From Bidens hawaiensis (taxonomy: Eukaryota > Streptophyta > Magnoliopsida > Asterales > Asteraceae): 64,000 bases of DNA. Below the pieces are notes generated by a model. That model ran no database searches and was not told where the DNA came from. It saw only the letters and a program-made list of their open reading frames with translations. Below are positions 56,307 to 64,000 of the stretch, one piece after another. The stretch is from contig JAIQDT010001114.1 of the NCBI GenBank assembly GCA_021521415.1, positions 372,001-436,000 of the forward strand, given 5' to 3'. Each line of letters opens with the position of its first letter. Position 1 is the stretch's first letter. The position numbers and the translations under genes are program-made.

Positions 56307-59068
56307 ATGCCGATGGAACATCCTAATTCTAGAAACCCTGCCACCACTTTACCTAGGAAGAAGAACATGAACCTGGAGATGATCCTTCAACTTTAGGAAA
56401 TGGCATAAGAGCTGTGACATTCGTCAATTTCGGGTCACTTTTGTATTTGTTTTATTATGTAAACCGACCCGTATTGTAAACCAAAACCTTCGATATACTC
56501 ATAATGATGGGTTTTATGTTACATTATTGTTTTATACTTGTCGGATCTCAAAAACACCCTTTTCGGTCCTTAAAATGGCCTTATAACACTTAAAAACAAC
56601 TCTGGGGGCCAAAACTGCCAATTTTGAAAGTTCTGAATTTCCACCAGGTGACTTTAGCGCCGCGCTAAGGTCAATGGCAGAGACCTTAGCGCCGCCCTCA
56701 AGGCAGTCTGCACCAGAACTCGTTTTTTTTATTGTTTTTATGCAAACATGTGACTTAAACCAAACCATTTTCATGCAAGACTCTTTATGCTTGACTCTTT
56801 CAACTTACCCTATATATACACCGCCATTTCTTTCATTTTTCCCCTGCTACAACTCCAAAATCTCTCTCAAATTCAAAGATCTCAAGGTTATTTTCTTAGT
56901 TGTTCTTGAAGGTTTGACTTCCAAAGCCACACTGAGTAAAGTCTTACATTCTAATTAGTTTATATGGCCTTATTAATACTTGAATATGGTTGTACAACAT
57001 ATATATAATATACACTCCTTGTTACCTTTGGTAGTTACTTCCCCGATTCCGGTCGGTGGAGTTTCGGACCTTGTAAGGCAAGGCTACATGGAGGACTTCG
57101 TGTCCTTGATATATATATATATATATATATACTTATATAAATTGTTTATATATATTAACCATTCTTAACTTCTACTCATTTTAGTTTATTTGACATATTT
57201 ACAAGTATTATGGTTATGGGTTCTAAGAGCCTAGCCTCGGTTTAACCGTAAATAGCTCTAGACCGTAAACCAAACTAGTTTTTGTTAAATACTTGTTTAA
57301 ACATGATTAATGTTAGATTTAAGTTTCTAAAATCATTTTTATAAGTTCTATGGTTATGGGTTTGTAGAATCTTACCTCGGTCTTAACCCGAACCAAGATC
57401 CGAACCGAAAACCAAACTTTTGTTTAAAGACTTTATTGTTAACTTTTTAGTTGTAAAACTTAAGTATCATTACTTATAAATTATTATGCAAGTTCTTTGA
57501 TATTTGGGCATGTGGAAACCATCTATGAACTTATTGTGAGATGGAAACCGAACCAAACCAAACTAAACCGATTTTCACTCGCTTAAGACACACAAGTGTG
57601 TTTTTAGCTATCAAGACTTGTATAAATCTTTAAAAATACTTTATAAACTGATTTTAATTATTTTCTTAAGTACTTGGAAATGTTGGATCCAACTTGATCT
57701 CATAACAAAGTTTGGACCGACAAAACCGAAAACTCGCTTAACGTGCGTTGTTAGTTCTAAAACAATAGAACTACATACTTGGTTAAGTCTTATTAAGTTT
57801 TGTTGAGATATCTCGTAACATTCATTATTTTAGAAAGTTGACTTTGGGTTTGACCAATTATCAAGGCCCGAACCAACAACCCGAACACTCGCTAAAACAC
57901 GTTTTAGTATCTTTATTCCAAAGGGACTTGCATTCTTGCATTTTACCCACCTTATTACTTAACATAGGTTGAGTAAATATTAAGGTTAGATACTTTAACC
58001 CGGTTTCGAGCAAACTTACATTTTTTAAAGGGTTGTTATTATAAATTCTCAAATAGTTACATATTAAACCTTGAACTTTAATTGGTTACATTTCTCAACA
58101 TTTATTTTAGTTAAAGACTTTCAAGACAACCTTTCTAAATCCAAGACTTCTTTCCTTTTAGGCATTGTTCGTTAAACTCGTCGTTACGGCAAATCTCCAA
58201 ATTACCATCTTTCAAGTTTATTACTTGAACGTGAGTACTTTCATACCCCGTTTTCCATCTTCCGTTTTGGAGGTGAAATTTCATACTTATTCAAACTAAA
58301 TGCTTTATACTTGGGTCTTAAACCACAAACATTATTGTATAATTTACTTAAATAAATGCTCGATTTGGTGTTCTATGCTTACATGCTCATGTGTTTACGT
58401 GTTTACCGCTTTTGGTTGGTTGATCTAAAAATCCTAGACTATTTGGCATCTCCTTATAGCAAGGTGCCGTTAATGTATGCTTATTAACGATAACTATAAA
58501 TCCTAGACTATTTGGAATCCCCTTATAGCAAGGTGTCACTAATGTATTCTTATTAGTAATCTCATCTTTTTATCCAAATTGTTGTTTTTATTTATTGTTT
58601 CGTATACAAGATTGTGGAATTTCTTACTAAGTACATATATGTTCAAAACTATGAATTGCTCACCAACCTTGTGTTGATAAACTTTATTTTATAAAATGTT
58701 ACAGGTTTGCATTTAGGTTGATTATGGAGTGTGGAGAAAACGTCATCAAGACTTTAACGATATTAGCAAAATGAACAATTTATGATTTGTTATATTTTGT
58801 TATATTTTTCTTATGAATCTTGTTATGTGACATTTGATGTTGTGAAATGAAATGAGTTTGTTAAATATTGTCGCTTTAAATAGTGTCATGCACTTATGGG
58901 CAATCCGTCGCATCCCGGCATGTTCCACCGCCTTTGGTTTGGGTGTGACAAGAGCTCACGAGCATGCTTGTTCTGAATGAACCAAAAGTCCTAGCTTTGA
59001 CGGAAATGGTGGAGGAAATGAAAGCCGAGCTTCGAGACATTAATGAGCAAATTCAAATTCAAACTTAG
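56307..59068 (+). pseudogene. small post-pol coiled-coil ORF 1, split by a solo LTR
   Basis: ATG 56307 starts MPMEHPNSRNPATTLPRK. The frame continues to 56407, is interrupted by the solo LTR at 56413-58950, and resumes as VLNEPKVLALTEMVEEMK and AELRDINEQIQIQT to TAG 59066-59068. Two stops lie in the first part. The layout and sequence parallel the intact minus-strand ORF at 62433-62789 (ELLLKLQELVKELTEMN, MKMELRDINEQLQFKF). The heptad pattern suggests a coiled coil. I know no function for it. Confidence 0.6.
56413..58950 (+). mobile_element. 2.5-kb solo LTR, gypsy (Tekay-like)
   Basis: TGTGACATTCG...GGTGTGACA with the TSD AGAGC at 56408-56412 and 58951-58955. It has no coding region. A TATA box (TATATATACA) lies at 56811-56820, and an 11-bp inverted repeat GCGCTAAGGTC / GACCTTAGCGC (56662-56672, 56682-56692) lies about 120 bp above it. 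It contains an AT run at about 57107-57131. A ~140-bp tandem duplication lies near 57208-57400 (TCTATGGTTATGGGTT). Another of ~70 bp lies near 58427-58560 (ATCCTAGACTATTTGG). Confidence 0.82.
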
Positions 59069-59639
59069 ACATTTCGGTGGAGATTGTGGTTTTGGCAGAA
59101 ACCTCCTCGGAGGCAATTTTGGAGACCCTTTCTCCAATATTTTCTGATATGCTCGTTAATGGTTCAAGAGATTTTGCTAAGGACTAGTTAGGATTTATCG
59201 TGTTTAACCCGATTATTTGTTTTATTTATTTTTATTGTTATGTGTTTATTTTATGTGTTTTTAGGACAGGTAATGTAATCTTAGGACTTTTAATGAAATG
59301 AAGTTTAATTATGTTTTAAGGATAATATTTGCACACACTTAGCCGACCATCTAAACCACGACTAAGATATGAGATAAAAAACACAAAAATCGTGAAAAAT
59401 GCAAGGCAGGGCCGTGTCTTCCCTAAGCACGGGTCATACCCTACCATAAATTGTCATCTTCTAAATAAATGCAAAATTCTAAACTGACATTCATGACACT
59501 CACCTAACATGGTCCTGTTTATGTCACCATGGCCATCTTTTGGCCTTATATATATGTTTATATATGGCTATTACTTCTCATTCTTTTGACAACCCCCTTT
59601 TCACACATTTCTCCCAAGGAGAGGCTGGAGGCCTAGTTA
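59069..59639 (+). other. spacer between the two small ORFs of the host element
   Basis: Noncoding. A decayed motif pair (GGGCCGTGTC, CATGGCCATC) lies at 59409-59545, and a TATATATATG run near 59549. Confidence 0.45.
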
Positions 59640-59924
59640 TGGAATACAAGGAGAGGTGCCAATAGATATGGTTAGTGAGTTAATGTGTTTACGCGAGAGA
59701 CTTATCATGTCAACCAAGAGCTGCATGATAAGGTTGAAACACTACGTTTCGAACATTATCATGTAAACCGAAGGATGAAGAAGCTGGAAGACAACCTCGA
59801 GTAGCTAACGGCCGAGCTCGCTCATTTTAACCGGAATCAAGGGCAACCCAAACCAACTTCATGTCAGGTCTTGCCCATATGCAGACCTTATTCGGAAGAG
59901 GACCAGGGTTGTTCAAGTAACTTC
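59640..59924 (+). pseudogene. small post-pol coiled-coil ORF 2
   Basis: Broken frames read ELHDKVETLRFEHYHVNR, then MKKLEDNLE and LTAELAHFNRNQ, and finish in another frame as HMQTLFGRGPGLFK before TAA at 59922-59924. The minus-strand counterpart at 61694-62002 reads VVELINKIDLLRYENFHVV and ends HIQDLFGSGSR. The C-terminal H-(M/I)-Q-x-LFG-x-G motif is the best conserved part. Function is unknown. Confidence 0.55.
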
Positions 59925-60300
59925 CAATAGGTTTAGGATTCTAGTCGTTTATCACTTGTACTCTTCATTTCTTTTGTTTTAACGTTCGTGTACTCGTATT
60001 CGATCAATGAAATTTCATATCCTATGTTTTTAAATTGACATACCTAACTTATTTAGTCCAAAATGTACGTTAAATGAATCGCGAGGTTTGAAAACAGTTA
60101 AAAAATGCAAAAAATGGAAACAGACTGGGTCAGCACGGCCGTGCCTTGCTGACCACGACCGTGTCGTGAATGGTTGATGGTTTTTATCTTTTGAAAGCAT
60201 CCTTTATCACTTCTAACCGCACCCTTTCAAACCCTAGGCGATTTTGGGCAATTTTTCGGCCATTATTCCACCGATTTCTTGTTTCAATCATCAAGGTATG
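59925..60300 (+). other. 3' noncoding sequence of the host element up to the junction
   Basis: CACGGCCGTG at about 60136 with a decayed partner ACGACCGTGT at about 60158. The stretch ends ATCAAGGTATGTCAATT, which looks like a splice donor and is conserved in the opposite-strand element (61293-61275). The homologous sequence stops at about 60305. Confidence 0.5.
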
Positions 60301-60865
60301 TCAATTAGACACGTAGTCGATTGCTACAAGGATGTATTTATTTCTGAATGAGTTCGGAAATGGCCCCATGAAATCTATTCCCCATACATCAAAGATTTCA
60401 CAAATTTGAATGCCCTTTTGAGCCATCTCATTTTTCGATGAGATGTTCCCGGCTCTTTGACAAGCATCGCATTCTTGGATCAAAGTTTGTGTATCTTTGT
60501 ATATAGTGGGCCAGAAAAATCCTGCATCGAACACTTTCCTGACCGTGGTGGTGGTACCGTGGTGTCCGCCCGTTGGTTCTTCATGGCAGTGTTTGAGAAT
60601 GTCTAAGGCCTCCTTGCCTGCTACGCACCTACGAATGACTTGATCGCACCTATCCTAAATACGTATGGATCTTCCCAGAAGTAAAACTTAAGATCGAAGA
60701 AGAATTTCTTTCGCTGTTGATGGGTAAGTCCTTTTATGAGAATCCTACAAGCTAAGTAATTTGCGAAGTCGGCATACCATGGGCCTTCGTCTTTTTCCTT
60801 TATTACGTCTTGAATGTGCATGAGGACTTCATGTGGGAAATTATCATTGAAAAATATTCATTTTG
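60301..60865 (-). pseudogene. RNase H-integrase connector and zinc domain, misplaced fragment
   Basis: On the minus strand: NDNFPHEVLMHIQDVIKEKD, CRILIKGLTHQQRKKFFFDL, then [36 protein letters not shown] and [20 protein letters not shown], ending [10 protein letters not shown]. This is the end of RNase H, the HHCC zinc region and the start of the integrase core with its first catalytic Asp (GIDF). A stop near 60620 breaks it. It ends abruptly at both sides and lies downstream of the 3' region of its own element, so it is out of place. Confidence 0.8.
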
Positions 60866-61693
60866 CTGAAACAGAAAACAAAGAACGGCGGCGTGCTTTC
60901 AGAAGCACGGTACCGTGCTGCTGCTTCTGGTTCAGTTTCTTTTGAAGTTTGACTTTTGGTTGACCACGGCTTGTGTTGTTTTGTGCACGGCTTGTGTTTT
61001 TAAAACCGATTTCTAACTTATCCAGACTCGAACCCTCGTTCCTAACTGGTTATATCAATTGGGTTTAATGGTGGGTTGGGTATTCATGCAAACATACAAA
61101 ACCCGATTTGTTTCTTTCAATTAAACCCTAACCATCAATCATTCAACAATCTATTCATCATACTCAAGCATAATAACCCATACCCTCTTTGGGTTTTGAC
61201 CCGATTTGGTCGATTTGAACAATTTTAGGGTTAATCTAATCCTAGAAGGACGAATTTGGACAATACAATTGTTAAATTAACATACCTTAGGTTTAGAATC
61301 GAAGATTTGACCATGCAATTCGTGAAATGGTTGAGGTTTCGGCAGTTCCCGTAGTGAAAAATAGGGTTTGAAGTAATAGAAAGTTATTTTATTAAGTTAA
61401 AAACTCGTAACTGCCCTGACACCAAAAACACGGCCCCGTGCTTCAGGAAACACGGTACCGTGCTGCATTGTGCAGACAGTACTGTTTTGTTTATTTGTCG
61501 AGCTAGTTTGTTTTTAACTGGGTTTTTATTTTCTGGTTATTTTAAACTTGGTAAAAACATTCTAAATTTCATTAAGAACATAAAAGTAAAGACTTAATTA
61601 AAGATAGATGAAATGAAAAGTACAACAACAATTCTCGGGTCCTAACACATAGTACTAGCGGAAACAACTTAAACAAGAAACAAAGTCAGAACT
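60866..61693 (-). other. noncoding 3' region of the minus-strand element
   Basis: It holds CACGGTACCGTG at about 60907 and 61451, and CACGGCCCCGTG at about 61430. A donor-like AAGGTATGT (61288-61280) and a strong acceptor-like TTTTCTGTTTCAG (60878-60866) enclose 420 bases. No coding potential. Confidence 0.5.
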
Positions 61694-62002
61694 TCAACGG
61701 CTACCACTCCCGAACAAGTCCTGGATGTGTGGTGGTGCTCGTTTATCTTCCAAAAGTTCGTCAAGCTTTTTGTAGAGCGTGACGATTTCTCGGTTGAGAA
61801 AGTTAAGTTTGGAAGTCACATCCTTGTGGTGGCCATCCACAACATGGAAGTTCTCATACCTAAGCAGGTCGATTTTGTTAATCAACTCGACTACTCGAGC
61901 TTCCGTTTGCATGTTGCTTTCAACTTGATCTCTTACGATGCATAGGAGTCGCATGACTTGTTCCTCGAGGAAGGAAGATTCATGTTGTTTCCACTTTTTC
62001 AC
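61694..62002 (-). CDS. small post-pol coiled-coil ORF 2, intact
   Basis: 102 residues starting MKKWKQHESSFLEEQVMRLL. Nearly the whole length has a heptad-like spacing of Leu/Ile/Val: ARVVELINKIDLLRYENFHV, LNFLNREIVTLYKKLDELLE. The C-terminus is HIQDLFGSGSR. No membrane segment or catalytic motif. The plus-strand host element carries a broken homologue at 59640-59924, in the same position after pol, which argues for a real gene. The function is unknown. A structural or gag-assisting role is only a guess. Confidence 0.55.
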   Translation of the reverse strand: MKKWKQHESSFLEEQVMRLLCIVRDQVESNMQTEARVVELINKIDLLRYENFHVVDGHHKDVTSKLNFLNREIVTLYKKLDELLEDKRAPPHIQDLFGSGSR

Positions 62003-62432
62003 TGGCTACCATTCAACCCGTTTTCCTTCCATTTAGGTAATCTTTGTTTGGTGTGAATGGAATAGTGAAATTATGCATGCATTATATAGAGACTGGAAAG
62101 TTGAACACGACACCGTGTATTAGGAAACACGACCCCGTGCTGCTAGAAGAATAAATGTTCCTGAGTCATAGAATTGTACGGAGTCAGCGCGTATCATGCT
62201 GAAGATTCTAGGGTGACCACGGTGCCGTGTTTAGGAAAGCATGGCCCCATGCTTTTAGTCACAGTGAATTTCATTTTAATTCTCAACATGATTTACTATC
62301 CGGAATTCTTAGAATGACGTTTATTGTGATAATTTGGAAGTTTGGTCATCTAAAAATTACTTTTCATTAAATAAAAGTCTTAGAACAATTACGGGATAAG
62401 CCCGGGTTTCCTAAGAAAAGAAAATAGTCGGG
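62003..62432 (-). other. spacer with CACGG/CCGTG pairs
   Basis: Variants of the motif: CACGACACCGTG near 62106, CACGACCCCGTG near 62128, CACGGTGCCGTG near 62218 and CATGGCCCCATG near 62240. No coding potential. Confidence 0.5.
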
Positions 62433-62789
62433 TTAAGCCCGAAGTCCTAACACATTGTGCTTAATGCACTTGATTACACATAAAAGCATAAAATTAAGTT
62501 TCCTAGAGTTCTCCGAAAGGCTCTCCTCCTCCGAATGGTCCTGGTGGTGGAAAATACGTGAAACCAAGAACTTAAACTGGAGTTGCTCGTTGATGTCTCG
62601 GAGTTCCATTTTCATGTTTTTCACCGATTCGGTGAGTTGCACGAGACGCATTTCCGCAAGGAGATTCATTTCGGTGAGTTCTTTCACGAGTTCCTGAAGT
62701 TTCAAGAGAAGCTCGGTTTTGGAAACATGGCGGGCATCGTTTCTCGGATGTCGGGAAACGGGAATTGCTTCATTCATCTCAGTTGGCAT
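62433..62789 (-). CDS. small post-pol coiled-coil ORF 1, intact
   Basis: 118 residues starting MPTEMNEAIPVSRHPRNDAR. Residues ~22-68 form a Leu-rich heptad stretch (KTELLLKLQELVKELTEMNL, RLVQLTESVKNMKMELRDIN). The last third differs in character and includes HHQDHSEEES and two cysteines. No known domain. It lies 340 bp downstream of pol. The broken homologue at 56307-59068 shares the start MP, the LQE(L/M) segment and the MK-x-ELRDINEQ motif. Confidence 0.6.
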   Translation of the reverse strand: MPTEMNEAIPVSRHPRNDARHVSKTELLLKLQELVKELTEMNLLAEMRLVQLTESVKNMKMELRDINEQLQFKFLVSRIFHHQDHSEEESLSENSRKLNFMLLCVIKCIKHNVLGLRA

Positions 62790-63128
62790 GCTGAATTATC
62801 AGAGGTTTTTGGTTTGGTTTTGGTTTGTGCAAGGAATGCAATGACACAAGGTGGCTTTTATAACCAAACAAGAAACCGAGCACGACACTGTGCTTATGGA
62901 AGCATGCCCCCGTGTTTTTAGTCTGACAATTCAGTTACAAACCAATCTGACTAAGATTTTTGCAGCGTAGATGCCGGCCCGCATTTTTAGGCACGGGACC
63001 GTGCTTTTGAGAGCACGCCCCCGTGGTTTTTGTGTTTTCTAAAAATATTATTTTATATATTTTTTTATTTTATACAAGGCCTAGTTTTGAGAAGGTCTTG
63101 GCCAGACCTTATTTTCTTACGTTCTTAA
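62790..63128 (-). other. post-pol spacer of the minus-strand element
   Basis: CACGACACTGTG near 62881, CACGGGACCGTG near 62991 and CACGCCCCCGTG near 63014 continue the motif family. An AT-rich run lies at 63040-63075. No coding potential. Confidence 0.5.
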
Positions 63129-63918
63129 TCAAGAAGTTTGGAGGATTAATACCTCCAACACTTCTTCAAGTGGATCGTCGATATATGGCTTTAATCGATG
63201 TCCATTTACCTTGAACTTCTGGCCGTTCGAATTTGAAATCTTGATGGTTCCATAGTCAAAAACTGTTTCAACTACGTATGGACCTGACCATCGGGATTTC
63301 AGTTTTCCTGGGAAAAGACATAAACGAGCGTTGTATAACTGTACACGGTCGCCAGTTTTAAATTTTTTATTTTCTTTTAACTGAGTGTCGTGTATGCGTT
63401 TAGTCTTTTCTTTGTAGGACCAGGAATTTTCATAGGCCATTGTTCTCAGTTCTTCGAGTTCACGAATTTGATCTTCCCGGTTTGCTCCGGCGGACGTTAG
63501 ATCGAAATTCACTGCTCTAAGGGCCCAGTAGGCTTTGTGTTTTAATCCTACTGGTAGATGACATGCCTTCCCGTAGACGAGCTTGAAGGGTGTCGTTCCT
63601 AAGGGAGTTTTGTAGGCCGTCCTAAGGGCCCACAAAGCGTCATCTAACTTTTCTACCCCATTTTTACTATTCATTCCTATACTTCTTTCTAAAATCCTTT
63701 TAATTCCTCGATTCGAGACTTCCACCTGTCCACTGGTCTGCGGGTGATATGGTGTTGCTAGGCGGTGGTGAACCCCATATCGTGCTAAGACCTTGTCCAT
63801 CAGGGTGTTACAGAAGTGAGTACCTCTGTCGCTTATGAGGGCTTTTGGTATTCCGAATCTTGAGAATAACTTTTTCAGAAATCGTACAACTACTCGAGCA
63901 TCGTTAGTGGGAAGAGTT
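63129..63918 (-). pseudogene. integrase core and C-terminal domain of the minus-strand element
   Basis: From 63918 downwards the frame reads NDARVVVRFLKKLFSRFGIP, then [20 protein letters not shown] with the second catalytic Asp, and TSGQVEVSNRGIKRILERSI with the Glu. DALWALRTAYKTPLGTTPFK, ENSWSYKEKTKRIHDTQLKE, LCLFPGKLKSRWSGPYVVET and GQKFKVNGHRLKPYIDDPLE complete the C-terminal domain. The frame is open to 63129 without a stop. About 25 codons that should precede NDARV are missing (see 63919-64000), so the enzyme is defective despite the open frame. Confidence 0.88.
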
Positions 63919-64000
63919 GGGAAATGGCCCCATGAAATCTATTCCCCATACATCAAAGATTTCACAAATTTGAATGCCCTTTTGAGCCATCTCATTTTTC
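63919..64000 (-). pseudogene. integrase zinc-to-core segment, duplicate of 60356-60436
   Basis: Reading down from the window edge: [26 protein letters not shown]. The 81 bases 63920-64000 are identical to 60356-60436. The sequence then jumps to LPTNDAR, skipping the part of the core that normally lies between. Confidence 0.85.

Larger units (their letters stand above)
23760..60300 (+). mobile_element. Athila-like Ty3/gypsy element hosting three insertions
   Basis: On the plus strand: LTR, tRNA-Asp-type primer site, gag, protease, RT, RNase H, integrase, two small ORFs and 3' noncoding sequence. Insertions at 27950-51209 (TSD ATCAA), 53117-54244 and 56413-58950 (TSD AGAGC) account for about 27 kb of the span. 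The 3' LTR is missing, and at about 60301 it joins a gypsy fragment of opposite orientation. Many stops mark it as the oldest layer of the nest. Confidence 0.75.
60301..64000 (-). mobile_element. second Athila-like gypsy element, minus strand, rearranged
   Basis: In minus-strand order: integrase (from beyond 64000 to 63129), small ORF 1, small ORF 2, a noncoding part with CACGGTACCGTG motifs, then a second, misplaced RNase H-integrase fragment (60865-60301). It is the same family as the host element but less decayed. The 5' part lies outside the window, and no LTR is visible. Confidence 0.72.

Noticed and set aside
56532..56958. Frames of 80 and 94 codons on either strand
   Set aside because: They lie within the solo LTR and span its inverted repeat and TATA box.
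62583..62921. 112-codon plus-strand frame
   Set aside because: It is antisense to the conserved minus-strand small ORF 1, whose homologue at 56307 fixes the coding strand.

Overview
This window looks like intergenic plant nuclear DNA made almost entirely of transposable elements, nested inside one another. No host gene, tRNA, rRNA or CRISPR array is recognisable. The evidence for a plant is Ty1/copia and Ty3/gypsy LTR elements of plant lineages, a tRNA-Asp-type primer site next to Athila-like LTRs, an initiator-Met primer site next to a Sirevirus-like copia element, and a SINE, a MULE, hAT, CACTA and Harbinger-like DNA elements. The style of the families (paired CACGG/CCGTG LTR motifs, Sireviruses with long env-like regions) suggests Asteraceae to me, but that is recall, not a search.

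Layout. 1-2054: 3' end of a copia element with its 3' LTR. 2055-3825: an LTR of a gypsy family carrying six CACGGGGCCGTG motifs. 3837-12780: AT-rich DNA with small DNA transposons, a SINE with a perfect 10-bp target-site duplication (TSD), a MULE with ~170-bp inverted termini and a 9-bp TSD, and minisatellites. 12780-15870: a decayed Tat/Retand-like gypsy pol hit by a hAT element (8-bp TSD) and a CACTA end. About 17000-23740: a decayed SIRE-like copia element with a 2.4-kb solo gypsy LTR (TSD CTACA) in its gag.

23760-60300: an Athila-like gypsy element whose protease codons are split by a 23.3-kb insertion (27950-51209, TSD ATCAA). That insertion is a gag-protease-only Athila-like element with 1.74-kb LTRs. 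It is itself split by a 15-kb Sirevirus (33720-48766, TSD AAAAT) whose gag and pol are decayed mainly by in-frame stops and whose last env-like ORF is intact. The outer host also carries an unknown 1.1-kb insertion, a 237-bp foreign filler in integrase, and a 2.5-kb solo LTR (TSD AGAGC). 60301-64000: a related gypsy element in the opposite orientation, with two small coiled-coil ORFs after pol and a rearranged integrase.

Most interesting signals: a colinear set of short blocks shared by the gypsy insertion and the copia Sirevirus, in each case in the region after gag/pol; promoter-proximal CpG-rich inverted repeats in four unrelated LTR families, with paired changes in the Sirevirus stems; a TTCGTTA/TAACGAA motif shared by a copia element and a gypsy LTR; two conserved small post-pol ORFs; an intact env-like ORF; and a gag/pol boundary that frameshifting cannot bridge.
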